From Taxillus chinensis (taxonomy: Eukaryota; Streptophyta; Magnoliopsida; Santalales; Loranthaceae), in assembly GCA_023512835.1 (NCBI GenBank), contig CM042086.1, positions 9,153,799-9,217,798 of the forward strand: a stretch of 64,000 nucleotides of DNA, written 5' to 3'. Shown one piece after another: positions 9,392 to 20,334 of this stretch; the stretch's first letter is position 1, and each line of letters starts with the position of its first letter. The notes under the pieces are model-generated. The model was given only the letters and a program-made list of their open reading frames with translations, was not told the origin of the DNA and made no database searches. A program made the position numbers and the translations under genes.

Positions 9392-10860
9392 GTGTGGTGT
9401 ATGGGGAGTGACTTGAGCCACTTGCTTGTCTTTTATGTTGTGATTGCATGTTTTATTTAATTCTAAAAATAAAAAAAAATGTTTTTAGTTACATGATTGT
9501 TTGAGTTGTTTGCTTGAATGATTTGCTTGTGGAGGCATGGATATTAAGTATGCAATTTTGGCTTAAAATTTAATTTTTTTATGCCACATTAGTATCATGT
9601 TGTGATAAGGGTTTTTAAGTAGTTAAAATGTGCTCTGAATTGGTTTAATCATGTCTTTATCTGTTGAATGATATCACCATGTTTTTGGAGCTGAGTTTTG
9701 AATGTTAGCTGAGCATGAAATGCTATGATAGACCTAAGTAACCCTTAAAGTTGAGTGAAAAAGAAATGAAAAATGAGAACAGCTTCTTTTAGCCTTTGAG
9801 TGCCATTTTAGGGTATGGGTAATAGTTTGATTTGCTACTCATCTTGCATTCAACATTGGTTATTTAATGGTAGGAGTCAAGTAAGCATGTGATTACTTAT
9901 TAGTGCTCAGTGTTTGGTGTGTGGAGTTAGGATGCAAGACCTCTAAGTCATTGTGACTGTCTTTGCATTCTTTTCTTTATTGTGTGATATTATTGGAAAA
10001 GGCTGTGATGCACATTGTGTAAAAAGCCCATCACATTTTGAAAAAAGGGTATGCATTAGAAAAAAAAGTCTTATTTATGTGTTATGTGAGTAAAAAAAAA
10101 AGAGTGAATAATCCATCAAGGGAGAGCATAAAATGCAACCTTGTAAGGTTATTACTTAAAAAAAAAAAGAGAAAAGAAAAAAAGAAAAAAAAAAAGAAAG
10201 ATTCAGAATAAAAGCCACACTGGCTTGATGTTTATGTGTGATTGTTTAGATTTGTAGCCACATTGGCTGAGTTTTTGTTTATTTGAGAATGTTGAGCTCA
10301 ATTCTTTGGCTCATGTTTTGTTTATTCAGTTATTAGAATAGAGTGTGAGTTAATTGAGTTTAGACTAGAGTGTGAGTTCAAATAAAGTAGAATAGAGAGT
10401 GTGTTTTCTTTGATGAGCACAATAGGGAACTCTCATGATTGCTTGGCAAGTACTTAATCAATAGCTGATGGCAAGTGTAGAGATAGAGTTTTCCATCCAT
10501 TGTTCATTGATAGGTATTGGGCTTGAGAATTATTATATTTGAGTGAGGCTGCTTATCCTTGGTAAGAACTTAAAGGGAAACTAGGTGCTATTTTATCATG
10601 GATTGCTTGCTCATATCTGAAATTTAAGCGGAGATATTGCATGGTTGTTGGACTAGGGATATGGACATGAATTAACTAAGTTACGACTCATTTTGATGCT
10701 TAAATTCCCATTTCATCATGATAGAGTTGCATGCTTAGGAAACCATGATTCTCCTTGATTGTTATTTTATTTTTCTTCCGTTTGACTGCGTGTTTATTTT
10801 ATTTTTGCATGCTTGTATGTTTTTGCTTGAGGACAAGCAATGGTTCAAGTGTGGTGTATT
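9392..10860 (+). other. Non-coding 3' region and plus-strand primer
   Basis: There is no gene. A-rich tracts lie at 10090-10110 and 10158-10200. The same region is found inverted in both Athila internals. The 13-mer AAGTGTGGTGTAT occurs at 9390-9402 and again at 10847-10859, two bases before the 3' LTR. The second copy is the probable polypurine-like primer; the first may be a duplicate or internal primer. Confidence 0.6.
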
Positions 10861-12320
10861 TGATAACGTGCATTTTATGCCGTTATTCTAGTGTTTAATT
10901 AGGATGTTTAAGAGCATGATTAGAGCCTTATTGCTTCATATATCATATATATTTGCTCTAACCCCTAGGAAGATGCTATGTGCAAATACATGCGTTTTTA
11001 AGCTGTTTTGGCAGATTTTGGACCTCACTTTTGACATAGTAGATGGCCTCAAACAATTGGCGTGCAAGAACACAAGTTTCTTAGAATGATGTCCTCTACC
11101 TACTACAGAAATTTCAGAGCATTTGGAGCTGAACGTGAATTCACCCAATTCACGTGCAAGCCTATTTTTGCCTCTCAGGCCTCTACAGGATGCAAGGAAG
11201 CTTGGGGAGAAGTTTGAGCTGATTTGGAGGTGCACGTGAATTCACCATATCACGTGCAACCGGCGTGCAGAGATATTTTTGGACCGATGCAATCGTTTTT
11301 CCATGATGATCATTTGTTTCGAAGGCCCAAGTCCAAATTGTGGATGGAAGATAGAGTTTTTAATGTTTCGAGTGTTACTTATCAAAACTACACCGTTTTG
11401 ATAAGTGGGCTAGGGTACACACCTCAAGGCCCATCCAAACTCTATAAATAAGAGCTCCACGCCCCTTGCTAGCCATGCCTAACCCCCCTACACGTTTTTA
11501 GAGAGAGAGAGAGGCTCCACGACTTGGAGGTGCTCCTTGACCTAGGAGAGCAGCCGTCGCAGCCGTCGCGGATTTTGGAGCCTGGATTTGAAGCTTTGCT
11601 GTGCGCGTGATCAAGAAGAAGATGTTGAGCTTTTCGCTTTGTGTTTGCTTGTAATCATGCGTGAGTAGTTCTTTTAATCTAGGGGAGCAATGTAGCCCCC
11701 TTGTTGCTTTCTTGCGTGTTTATGAATATTGGGTTTGGATGATTGAGTTTTGCATGTTTTATGAATCTGTTCTTAATTCTATCTTTGGATGTACACCTTG
11801 GTATTCTTAGCCCTAGTCTGGGGCGGATTGAGATTCATAACTTATTTGTAATTGGTGTGATCATTATCCTTTTGCAAGTATGATTTATTGGCTTTGCATG
11901 TTTGTGTGTTTAGATGACCATTCTGGCATACAACTCTTAAAAGGACCTCAATGACCATTTGTTGTCCTTGGCTTATGTTTAGCATGTTTTCAATCGACAA
12001 CCCTAATACCATGAACCAGTAGAGATAACATAGGGAGGTGAAATTGTGACCCTCGATGCTTTTAATCCTTGAATCTTAATCCTAAAATCAGTTTACTTTC
12101 TTTGTTTATTCGAAAACCAAATAAAAATTGAATCTTTAGTTTAAAAAAGAAAACTTTTTGCCAAGACATTTTATAGAACAAGAGTAATTGGGTGATTTGA
12201 TTTGAGAACTAGAGAACTAGGTTAATCCCTGTGGGTTCGACCCCTTTCTTGCTGCTTATTCTTTTAGTGCAAACTTAGGGAATTTATTATCTTGAAGAGA
12301 GATTTAACGACATTAGCTAG
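10861..12320 (+). repeat. 3' LTR of the non-autonomous element, truncated
   Basis: It starts TGATAACGTGC and is nearly identical to the 5' LTR up to TTAACGACATTAGCTAG, then passes directly into antisense Ogre sequence. The last 35 LTR bases (7298-7332 in the 5' copy) are missing. Its TATA box is at 11443-11450. Confidence 0.9.
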
Positions 12321-12608
12321 GGCTATGGTGTGTTCCTTGCATTTGACCGTGATGTGCAAAGCTTTTATATGTCCTTTCCCTTCCTGGGGTAACTCGTCAT
12401 CTCCAAAACCGATGACGTTGTTCATAATGAGGTTCCTGGTGAGTCCATCCACATTTGCCACCGGGATGGTTGGAGGAACATAGGCTTGGCTTAGAACCTT
12501 CAGCAGTGCTTCCCGGTGAGGTTGGGAATCCATTATCAATGAGAGCAGGGAGATGCGAGCCGGTTGCCGACTTAATTGATCCACAATATTATACTCGCTT
12601 TGCTTCAT
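12321..12608 (-). pseudogene. Ogre-1 fragment just upstream of the protease core
   Basis: The frame contains QSEYNIVDQLSRQPARISLL and later HIKALHITVKCKEHTIA, which precede the aspartic protease active site in plant Ogre/Tat polyproteins. It stops at the LTR edge immediately before the expected DNGSS active-site region. Protease core, RT and most of RNase H are missing between here and 5831. Confidence 0.75.
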
Positions 12609-14974
12609 GAGTTTCGAAAATTCGTGGTTTCTTCTTCGGTGATCGGTGTTCCCTTCTTTGTTGCTTCCAGTGTAGGCTCAATGTCTTGTTCTACAGCTTT
12701 CTCTTTCCTTGCTTTGTCAACTATCTCAGGGGCGTAAGCCCGACCGCTCTTGGTCTTCTTTTCTCGCTTGTAGCGGCTCCCCTGAACTACCTCACAGTTA
12801 TAGTTCCACGGGACTGCATTATCCGTCTTGTAGGGGAAAGGGGCAGGAACCCGTATGGTGAGAGGTGTGATTCCATGAGGCAGTAGCGGGATTTCTGGAG
12901 TCTTAACATTCAAAACAAGGGGGGTTGGCACCCATGACGGTGTGTATGACACGTCTTTTTGAATCATGTGGCTTTGACTGTCTATCTCTTCCGTGGAGAA
13001 TTCGATCATCCTTTGGTCCATGAGCTTTTGCACCACTTCAGAAAACTCAGTACATTCTGTGATGCCATGTCCCCATGCCATCTTATGATAAGGGCATTGT
13101 TTTTCCCTATCTGTTCCATTCCGTGCTTTTGGCGCATCTTTAGCCAGTATATAGCCATGTTCCTGTAACAGAGTAAACAAATACATTTTCTCCATTTGTA
13201 CTTGAGAGAACCTTTCCAGCCGCCCTTCCTTCTCGATACTAGCAACATTGTTGGAGTGTTCTGGGAGAGGATTGCTGTTCACATTTGGTGTCCCAGCCAG
13301 TGCGGAAAAATCCAGCCACTTTGCATCCTTTAACGCCTGAACCTTCCTTTTGAACGTTATACAGTTTTCGATATCATGTCCAGCTCCACCGCATGATACT
13401 CACATCTAGCATCCTGGCTTATACCAGGCCGGGGGAGGAGTCTTTATTTCTCCCAAGGGTATAGGAGTTACCATCCTTGCTTCTAAAAGCTTGGGATATA
13501 ATTCGGCATATGTCATTGGGATCGGGTCGAACTCTTGTCGTGGTCGGCGAGAAGCCTGATTCGCTCCTGCTTGCTGGGCCTGGGCCTTTGGTTGCCCCTG
13601 TCCTTGGAATGAGGCTCCCGGTCCTTCTTGACTTGCTGGCCTTGGTTGCTCTGGGTATGGCGCTCTCGGTTGAAACGGATTAGGTGTCATTGGATATGGA
13701 AATGGAACCCCTCCTTGCGGCAGGTATGGCATGAATTGGGGAGGTGGTGCAGGTGCAGCATAAGCAGCTACCGGTGCCCCTCTATAGCACCCTGGTGCTT
13801 GGTAGAATGTTGGTTGTATCGGCGGGTGCGATGGGTATACCAGGTTGCTCTCATTTTCCTTCTTCTTTGCTGGTGGTTGAAACCATTTTGATGCCTCGGC
13901 CGCATCACCCTTTAGCTTTCCACCTTTAATTCCACTTTCTACTCGTTCACCGGATGCGACCAGGTCCGCAAAGTCGTTGGAGACGTTACCGATCAATTTC
14001 TCATAGTAGACACCTTTTAGTGTGTTGATAAAAAGAGTAGTGAGTTCTCTTTCGGTAAGGGGAGGTTGGACCTCCACAGCTGCCTCTCTCCATCTTCGTG
14101 CATAATCTTTGAAATTCTCTTCGGATCCCTTCTCCATGGACTGGCAGGGTTAGTCGATCCAGGGCCGGCTCGGTGACATGTTTGTCTTGTGCCAAGAAGG
14201 AAGTAGCTAATTCCTTCCATGTCTTAATACGGTTTCCATTCGGTTGAAAATACCAGTGAAGGGATGCCCCAGTTAGGCTTTCCTGGAAACAATGCATGAG
14301 GAGCTTGTCTTCACCAAAGCATAAGCGGCCATCTTTTGACAATACATGGCCAGATGTGTCCTCGGACATCGTGTCCCGTTGAACTTTTCAAAATCTGGCA
14401 TTTTGAATTTTGGCGGTAGCACCACTCCAGGGACTAAGCATAAGTCTTGTGGGCTGGTCATACCATAGCTGTCAATGCCTTCTACGGCCTTCAATCTTTC
14501 CTCGAGTCGGCGTAGAGCGAGCGACTCAATATTTTCCTGAGGAGCTGGGGAACCTACCGCTTCCATTACATTTCCTGATGCGAGCATAGTGAAATGAGTT
14601 TGATTTGGGGTAGGAGGTTGTGCCATAGCAGGATGGTATGTGGGTGCCTGGCTTGGAGCCAGGTTGGGTGACCGAACGACCTCCCGTCCCTGCTCTTGAT
14701 GGTGATTGGTAGTTCCCCCGGTCGGAATTCATCCTCTTTCTTCATTCAATTTCGTGAGCATTTCCATTATTGCGGACATTTGCCCCTGTAGGGTTTGTTG
14801 TGACTGTTCCAACCCCATGAGTCTATTCTCTGTTTCTTCGCCATTGGCTGCGGCTGAGGTATTTGATTGCGCCGGGATCCGAGATTGTAAGAGTACGCAA
14901 TCCTGGAGGGAGGCTGCTACCCACCTGGGTACAAGGGAACTTTTATTTGATTTTTTTGATATGCATGTATGCAT
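12605..14974 (-). pseudogene. Ogre-1 gag, frameshifted
   Basis: Gag forms the particle that packages element RNA. Reading from about 14974 down: a coiled-coil-like segment (RLMGLEQSQQTLQGQMSAIM), a proline-poor capsid-like region with PRTHLAMYCQKMAAY and LHWYFQPNGNRIKTWKELA (14370-14200), and RRWREAAVEVQPPLTERELT (about 14100). Then come a Pro/Gln/Ala-rich linker (13850-13600) and two zinc-knuckle-like motifs, CEYH..GH..C near 13390 and CPYHKMAWGHGITEC near 13080. At least five frame changes break the reading. Ogre-2 carries the same gag inverted at 23302-25224, with frame changes at different places. Confidence 0.82.
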
Positions 14975-15042
14975 GAATGTCTATGCAGAGAGTTAAAGAA
15001 ACAAACAATCTTTATTGCAAACAAAACATACAATATAAACAC

Positions 15043-16565
15043 TCAATACAAACATACAATGCTGAAATGCCATGTAAAATGAAAGCTATCACTACATGAT
15101 CTTAAGGCAATCTTCCAGTCATCTCCTAAGGAGCACGGCGCCTCTTTCTCTCGGGGTGGTCGTTCACCTGCATCCTCCCGCTGCTTCATTATGGTCGCGA
15201 CTGTTTTTCCCTCACTTGCAGCCTTTGAAGAGTTCCTTCTAGAGATGCTTCTAGCCTCTGGATCTGCTTGCCTTAAAGTCCGATTCTCCTGGAGGACAGC
15301 CTTCATGTCCGAAGTTAGGCGTGGCTTGTGTTGTGCCCTCCAAGATATGTATGCTGGGAAAACACCAGGTTTTGAACTGTTGGGTTGGATCTTGTGTGGT
15401 GTGGACCATGCTTGATACATCTTCTTGCCTTCTTCTGTGAGCATGGTTCTGCTGTAAGTGAAGTCACACTCTTCCATGCCAAAGAGCACGGGAATAATCC
15501 GATGACGCCCCACTTGTCTTCCCACCTGCAGTGGTGCATATGCGGTTCCTCCCCCAGGGACCTAAAAGTGGAACCCAATTGTAGTCCCCGCAGCTATATG
15601 TCATGGAGACCACCGGCATCCAAGGAGCAGTCCAGGTAATGTCAGCTTCTGTGAGGTTCCCCAACTTCTTTTTCCAGCTCTCAAAGTCTTTTGGTAGGCT
15701 CCACTTGCTGAGCAGAATATCTAGTAGTGTTGTGGCTGGTACTTGATAAACAGCAGGGAAACGATGAACACTACAGGGGAAATGACCTTGCAACCAGGTA
15801 CACAGGAGAGATAGGCACCCCATGAACTGTCCCGAGCCTCTACTCCTCAGGTAAGTAAGAGATCAGATGGTTTCAGCCAAGATAGCAGGAGTAGGGTCAC
15901 ATCCTTTGAGCACCTGCTGGACCAAATCTACAACTGCCCCATCAATATGGGCCGGTATCCTCGGGAAAATGACTAGCCCATATATAGCTAGTGTAAGCAA
16001 TTTGTGTGCCTCCACTTCCGTTGCAGTTTGTATTATTTCTTTGATTGTTGCCCATGGAAGATATTCGCGCCCACCGTAAGTTGTGACCGCCGGTGAGTCC
16101 CATACTGGCTTTCCCATAATCTCAGCAAAGGCCCTTCGGCATGACCTTCTGGGCTCAGGTAGATAGATTTTCATTTTGTTTTCCACGGGGATATCCAGGA
16201 ATCTTCGTATTCTTCTATTGTGGGAACAAGATCTAGGTCATTGAAGTTGAAGCACCGCCGTCGAGGTTCCCAAAATAAATGGCTGCCCCAAGCATATCCG
16301 TATCAGCCAAGTAGCTCGGTTACATGGAGCAAATCCCCAAACCTGTTGTATGTATATGCTTTTCCTTTCGTCCGACCACTGCTTCCATATTGCCTGTACC
16401 TCCTTAGTGTAGTCCAGCTGATCTTCTATGACAACATGTTCGCTTTGTAGGCCTCTCCTGGCGGGAAATCTCCAAGGTGAAGTTGAATGTCTCCTGATGC
16501 CTGGGCCACTACGTGACGGTCTCCTTGTCCTGAAGGCCTTTTAGGAGATGATCGAAAGTTGCCAT
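15043..16565 (-). pseudogene. Ogre ORF1, DUF7745-like protein, frameshifted
   Basis: A frame starts at ATG 16565 (MATFDHLLKGLQDKE). It then shows AIWKQWSDERKSIYIQQVWG-like text, LDLVPTIEEYE, MKIYLPEPRRSCRRAFAEIM, and a hydrophobic block EAHKLLTLAIYGLVIFPRIP followed by DGAVVDLVQQ and TPAILAET, and ends near 15043. An extra ORF upstream of gag is a hallmark of Ogre elements, and these motifs resemble the plant DUF7745 family found there. Its role is unknown. About four frame changes interrupt it. Ogre-3 keeps only the first 45 or so codons (29967-30103); Ogre-2 lacks it. Confidence 0.75.
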
Positions 16566-17160
16566 GCCTATATGAATGATGAATGTCATGTTATGCATGA
16601 TGATAGGTTAGGATGACAAGTCAGGATAAAGAATAAACCAATAGTAAAGACAATCAAATGTGCAGGGGATGCCTTAAGGACTACCCTTCAAAACAAAGGT
16701 TAGCATGACATGGAATGAGCAAACAAAATGTGGGTCAATACCCCTGATGGGCTTTTATTGCTACCCCTATCTTATTCGTTGGTTCCCAAACTTCCTCAAT
16801 AGAGGGCTCCGTACCCCATGGGATTTACCTGGAGGGGGATCTTAAAAGGACGTGCCTTAAAAGAACCTCAAGCTTGAGTGAGGAGTCCGAGGCCCCATTG
16901 CGGATAATGATCAACGCGCTGGGGACCGTCTTGAACCTCGCTAACCTAAATTGTGTTAAAACCGGGTATAGGGTTATGCATGTATGCAACAAGTATGGAA
17001 AGCAAGAAGTCACAACTATCATGGTAGTTAAAGCGTATAAATAAATCATAGTAAATATGAGCAACAAGCAAACAATTTAGCACAATAGTTAAATATATAC
17101 AACAGTATAACCTCCTGATCCTAGTTCTAGACCTAACTCTCTAAAGTGTTTATTCTTAAG
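16566..17160 (-). other. Ogre-1 5' untranslated leader
   Basis: This non-coding leader between primer site and ORF1 is matched by 30104-30702 (Ogre-3) and 61646-61903 (Ogre-4, cut short). It holds a small inverted repeat AACTACCATGATAGTT (minus strand, near 17020-17035), kept in all three leaders. Confidence 0.7.
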
Positions 17161-17178
17161 TCCCCAGCAGAGTCGCCA
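17161..17178 (-). other. Ogre-1 primer binding site, tRNA-Arg type
   Basis: On the minus strand it reads TGGCGACTCTGCTGGGGA, two bases after the LTR end GTGATGACA. Plant Ogre elements are known to use tRNA-Arg with such a site. It proves that the adjoining LTR acts as a 5' LTR for the minus-strand element below it. Confidence 0.85.
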
Positions 17179-17180
17179 GC

Positions 17181-20123
17181 TGTCATCACTGGTTTTCGTC
17201 CGGGCCCTTTTGGGGTGAGCTCAAACTAGACCAATGGTGAGAAATTTTAGAGTCGCCACCAACTGTTTTTGGGGTACAGTTGGATACCCTCTACTTTGAG
17301 TAGTCTTAAGTGTGTGGTCTGCGTTATCAGAGATGGGTTCGGGAGTTGGTTACGTGTAGGGAAGGATTAGCACCCCTACAAACGCCCTTTCGGTATCTAA
17401 TTTAGGAGGAGGAGGTTTTATTTTATTTGTACTGCTGTGATTGGGTTAAATTTCCTAAAAAGTCTATGATTTTTATTTGACTAAGTTATTTGTCGAAGTT
17501 ATGGTTAAGATTGATTTACCCTAGATTTCTAAAGGGAATCCTATAAGTTTTTTGGTTTTTGTTTGAAGTGGGGAATGAGATCCTATGGGTTGGTTTTGGG
17601 TTTTTGGTTTTGCTTTGGAGAAATTGAAGTCCTAGAAAATGATTTTTATCTTTCCTTTTTTTTGTTTTTGTTTTGTTTTGTTTTGTTTTTTGTTTTTTTT
17701 GTTTTTTTTGTTTTTGTTTTTTTTGTTTTGTTTTGTTTTTTTTGTTTTTTTTTGGTTAGAGAACATACATTTTTTTTGTTTTCTATATTTTGTAAAAAAA
17801 ACATTTTGGTCTTTTTGTTTTTTTGTTTTTTGTTTTTTGTTTTTTTTTTTGTTTTTTGTGTTTTTTTGCCCCTTTTTTTTTGGTTTTGGAAATGCATTTT
17901 GTGGTTATTTATTGAAAATGTTTTGAAAAAAAACATGTTTGCTTTTTTTTGTATTTTTTTTTTGAAATTGAAAATGCATGTATCAAAATAGATGTGGAGT
18001 GTGTGAGTGTGACATCCACAAAAATAAAATCACTCTCTTTTTTTCTTTTTCTTTTTTTTTTTTCATCCTTTCCCTTTGCTCTCTCTCTTTTTTTTTGTTT
18101 GTTGTTTTTTTTTTTGTTTTTTTTTTGTGCTATACTTTACATATTACAAGGTACACATACACAAAGGAAAGGGAAATACAAGGAAAACACAATGCAACCA
18201 ATAAAAGAAAAAAAAAAAATACAAGGAAATATTAAGAGTTACATCAAATATCAAAATAAATAAGCTGAAAAGTAATGAAGGAATAAGGGCTGAACCGACT
18301 TTGAATCTTCGCTTGAGCTCCCACCGATGCCGATGGTCACCACCTACTTGGATCCAGAGCAAGATTTGACGAGGTTTGTAAAGGGGGGTTTTTTTGGTAT
18401 TTGAAGAGATGAATTTTCTGGGTTTGAGGTAGGAGGGCTGAAGTGGGCGTGAGAGAAAGGGGGCTGGAAAAGGATGGGTGTCTGTTGTTTTTTTTTTTGC
18501 TTGCTGAACACGCAGGAAAAAGGGGGCTGAAATTGGGATGATTTTTGTGTGTTTTTTTTGTTTGCTGAAAGAGAGGGAGCTATAACGAGAAAGAGGGAAT
18601 GAGGAGTTGGAGAGGATGAGTGATTTTGATTTTGGGATAGGGAGCGTGTTGGACGAAACGTTGGCAGCTGGGTTTGATGATTTTTTCCTCTGCTGAATTC
18701 TGGTTCTTCCCTCTGCTGAACTCTCTGTTTTTTTTTCTCTCTTTTCTGGGGTTTGAACCCTTTTTCCTTTTCCACGATGATAGCTCTCTCTGTATCTCTC
18801 CTTTTTTTTCCCTTAATGAATTTTTTCCTCCCCAGAATCTCTCTCCTTTTTCACGAATTTCCCCCTTCCAAAAAGAATCTCCTCTCTTTTTTTCTTGCGC
18901 AGGGGCTGTCGAATGCTTCTTAAAGTGCCGCAGAAAAGTTTTTGGCTCCACTTGTCATTAATTGCTGTATTATTTGATGCAATATTTAATTTGCAGGTTT
19001 GATGCCTTGTCGGGAGGACAAGATGTGCGGGAAACAGGGTGGCTCGTGATTGCCTTTTTGGATTTGTATTTTAGCGGCGCATGTGACCGACAGGTTGTTG
19101 AGAAATGATTTTTGTTAGGTGGCCAGCCCGAAGACAAGTCCCGTGAACGACCAGCGAAAAAAAAAAATAGCCAGCGAAGGTCAAGGGGTCGAGACAGGGT
19201 CGGAGTGTCGGCGGGTCGGAGTGTCGGCAGGGGTCGAAGCTTCGGTGGGTCGAATTTCGGTGGGGCAAAAGTCAACGGTCAACGGGTCGAAGTGTCGGCA
19301 GGTCGAAGGTCAACGGTCAACGGGCCGAAAACTTACCGGTATTGCAAGTCAAGGTTCGAAGGTCGGAGTGTCGGCAGGGTCGGAGCTTCGGGGGTCGAAG
19401 GGTCGAAGGTGGAATCGGCAGGTCAACGGGGCTTCGAGGCTTCGAGGCTTCGGGGCCGGGGCTTCGAGGCTTGAGCCGAGGCTTCGAGGCTTCGAGCTCG
19501 AGGCCTCGGGGCTTGAGCTCGGGGCTTCGAGGCTTCGGGGCTTCGGGCTTCAGGGCTTCGAGGCTTCGAAGGTCAACGGGTCGCAGATGTCGGCAGGTCA
19601 ACGGTCAACGGTCAACCCCGAAGTTTTTTTTTTTAACTTTTAATTACCTTTTTACCCCCACCAAAAATGCAAAAATGGATAGCCTTCCAGGGGATTGTTT
19701 GGGGAGATCCGTATTCACCTACATAGGCATTCCGAAGAGTTTCGCATGATCACTTTTGCGGGCGGTTTGACCAGGGGCATTGACCGTCTTTTGGCAAGTT
19801 TGACTTTTTCCAATGAAAGTTGTTTTGGCCATAACTTCTTCATCTTAAGTCCGATTTGAGCTCGGTCAAGTGCGTTGGTCTCCATTTTTCATCCTCCATC
19901 ACCTGGTGTTGGTCTTGGGGCGCTTCAAGGACTTGTAGCAAAAGTCATTAATTTTGAAATTCCCCATCCGTGTCAATTGTATCCATCTCATGCCGATTGG
20001 GGTAGACCATTCCTTGGAAGTATGGGATCATTGTGGACCTGTTCAACAAGGTATATGGCATGGGCAGAAAGGTATATTTAAATGGGGTTAGTATGTCCAA
20101 CCCGGACAAAATGGGGTCCAACA
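17181..20123 (-). repeat. Ogre LTR shared by Ogre-1 and a second minus-strand copy
   Basis: In minus-strand sense it runs from TGTTGGACCCCATTTTGTCC to CCAGTGATGACA, 2943 bp. Its outer end (20123) is followed by a polypurine tract and 3' UTR of one copy, its inner end (17181) by the primer site of another, so one LTR serves two internals. Internal landmarks are the U5 block GGTGCTAATCCTTCCCTACA (about 17350-17372), long T/GT-rich tracts (17640-17890, 18040-18130), and the CGA-rich repeat block with tandem TTGACC (19190-19616). Frames of poly-Phe or poly-Lys type here are composition artefacts. Confidence 0.9.
19190..19616 (-). repeat. GGCTTCGAG nonamer and GTCGGAGT repeats in the Ogre LTR
   Basis: Short tandem and scrambled units of GGCTTCGAG, GGGGCTTCGAG, GTCGGAGTGTCGGCAGG and GGTCAACGGTCAACGG fill this block. 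It recurs in the Ogre-3 LTR (about 32770-33325) and in the Ogre-4 LTR, inverted (about 38200-38740), with different unit numbers. Ogre-2 lost it by deletion. In LTR sense it gives up to three tandem TTGACC boxes at its upstream edge. Confidence 0.8.
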
Positions 20124-20334
20124 GTGCCCCTCTTTGTGCATTGTTTGTGTACAAACAAGTGTACAACGATAAAAAGGGAGTCATTTTGGACGGGTTGGAG
20201 CACTTACCCGACTTACCTAGCACAGGGGAAGAGTAGAACGCGACATTTCGGTCTGTCCCCGAGAGGCAAAGAAGGCTTCACAGGTCGGTAGACATTGATG
20301 CGGCATCCGAGGCTGCCTATGATGTAAAGATATG
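20124..20334 (-). other. Polypurine tract and 3' end of a second minus-strand Ogre copy
   Basis: On the minus strand CAAAGAGGGGCAC (20124-20136) directly precedes the LTR start TGTTGG, the arrangement of a 3' end. The next 200 bases match the segment before the 3' LTR of Ogre-2 (28916-29107), including AAACAATGCACAAAGAGGGGC. It shows that the 17181-20123 LTR is also a 3' LTR. Confidence 0.85.

Larger units (their letters stand above)
5832..12320 (+). mobile_element. Non-autonomous Athila-family LTR element inside Ogre-1
   Basis: Two direct LTRs (5832-7332 and 10861-12320) flank a 3.5-kb internal region with a tRNA-Asp-type primer site at its 5' end. The LTRs match those of the Athila tandem at 39755-60531. 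The interior lacks protease, reverse transcriptase and integrase and carries only a gag-derived frame, an unrecognised frame and the shared 3' region. It would need enzymes from full-length relatives. The 3' LTR lacks its last 35 bases, and the Ogre sequence resumes beyond a gap of several domains, so a deletion spans this edge. Confidence 0.88.

Noticed and set aside
17563..18263. Phe-rich and Lys-rich frames on both strands
   Set aside because: They come from T-rich low-complexity DNA in the Ogre LTR.
19112..19749. Arg/Gly/Ser-rich frames such as GFEASRLRGFEAS, also near 33000 and 38400
   Set aside because: They are translations of GGCTTCGAG repeats in all frames of the Ogre LTRs.
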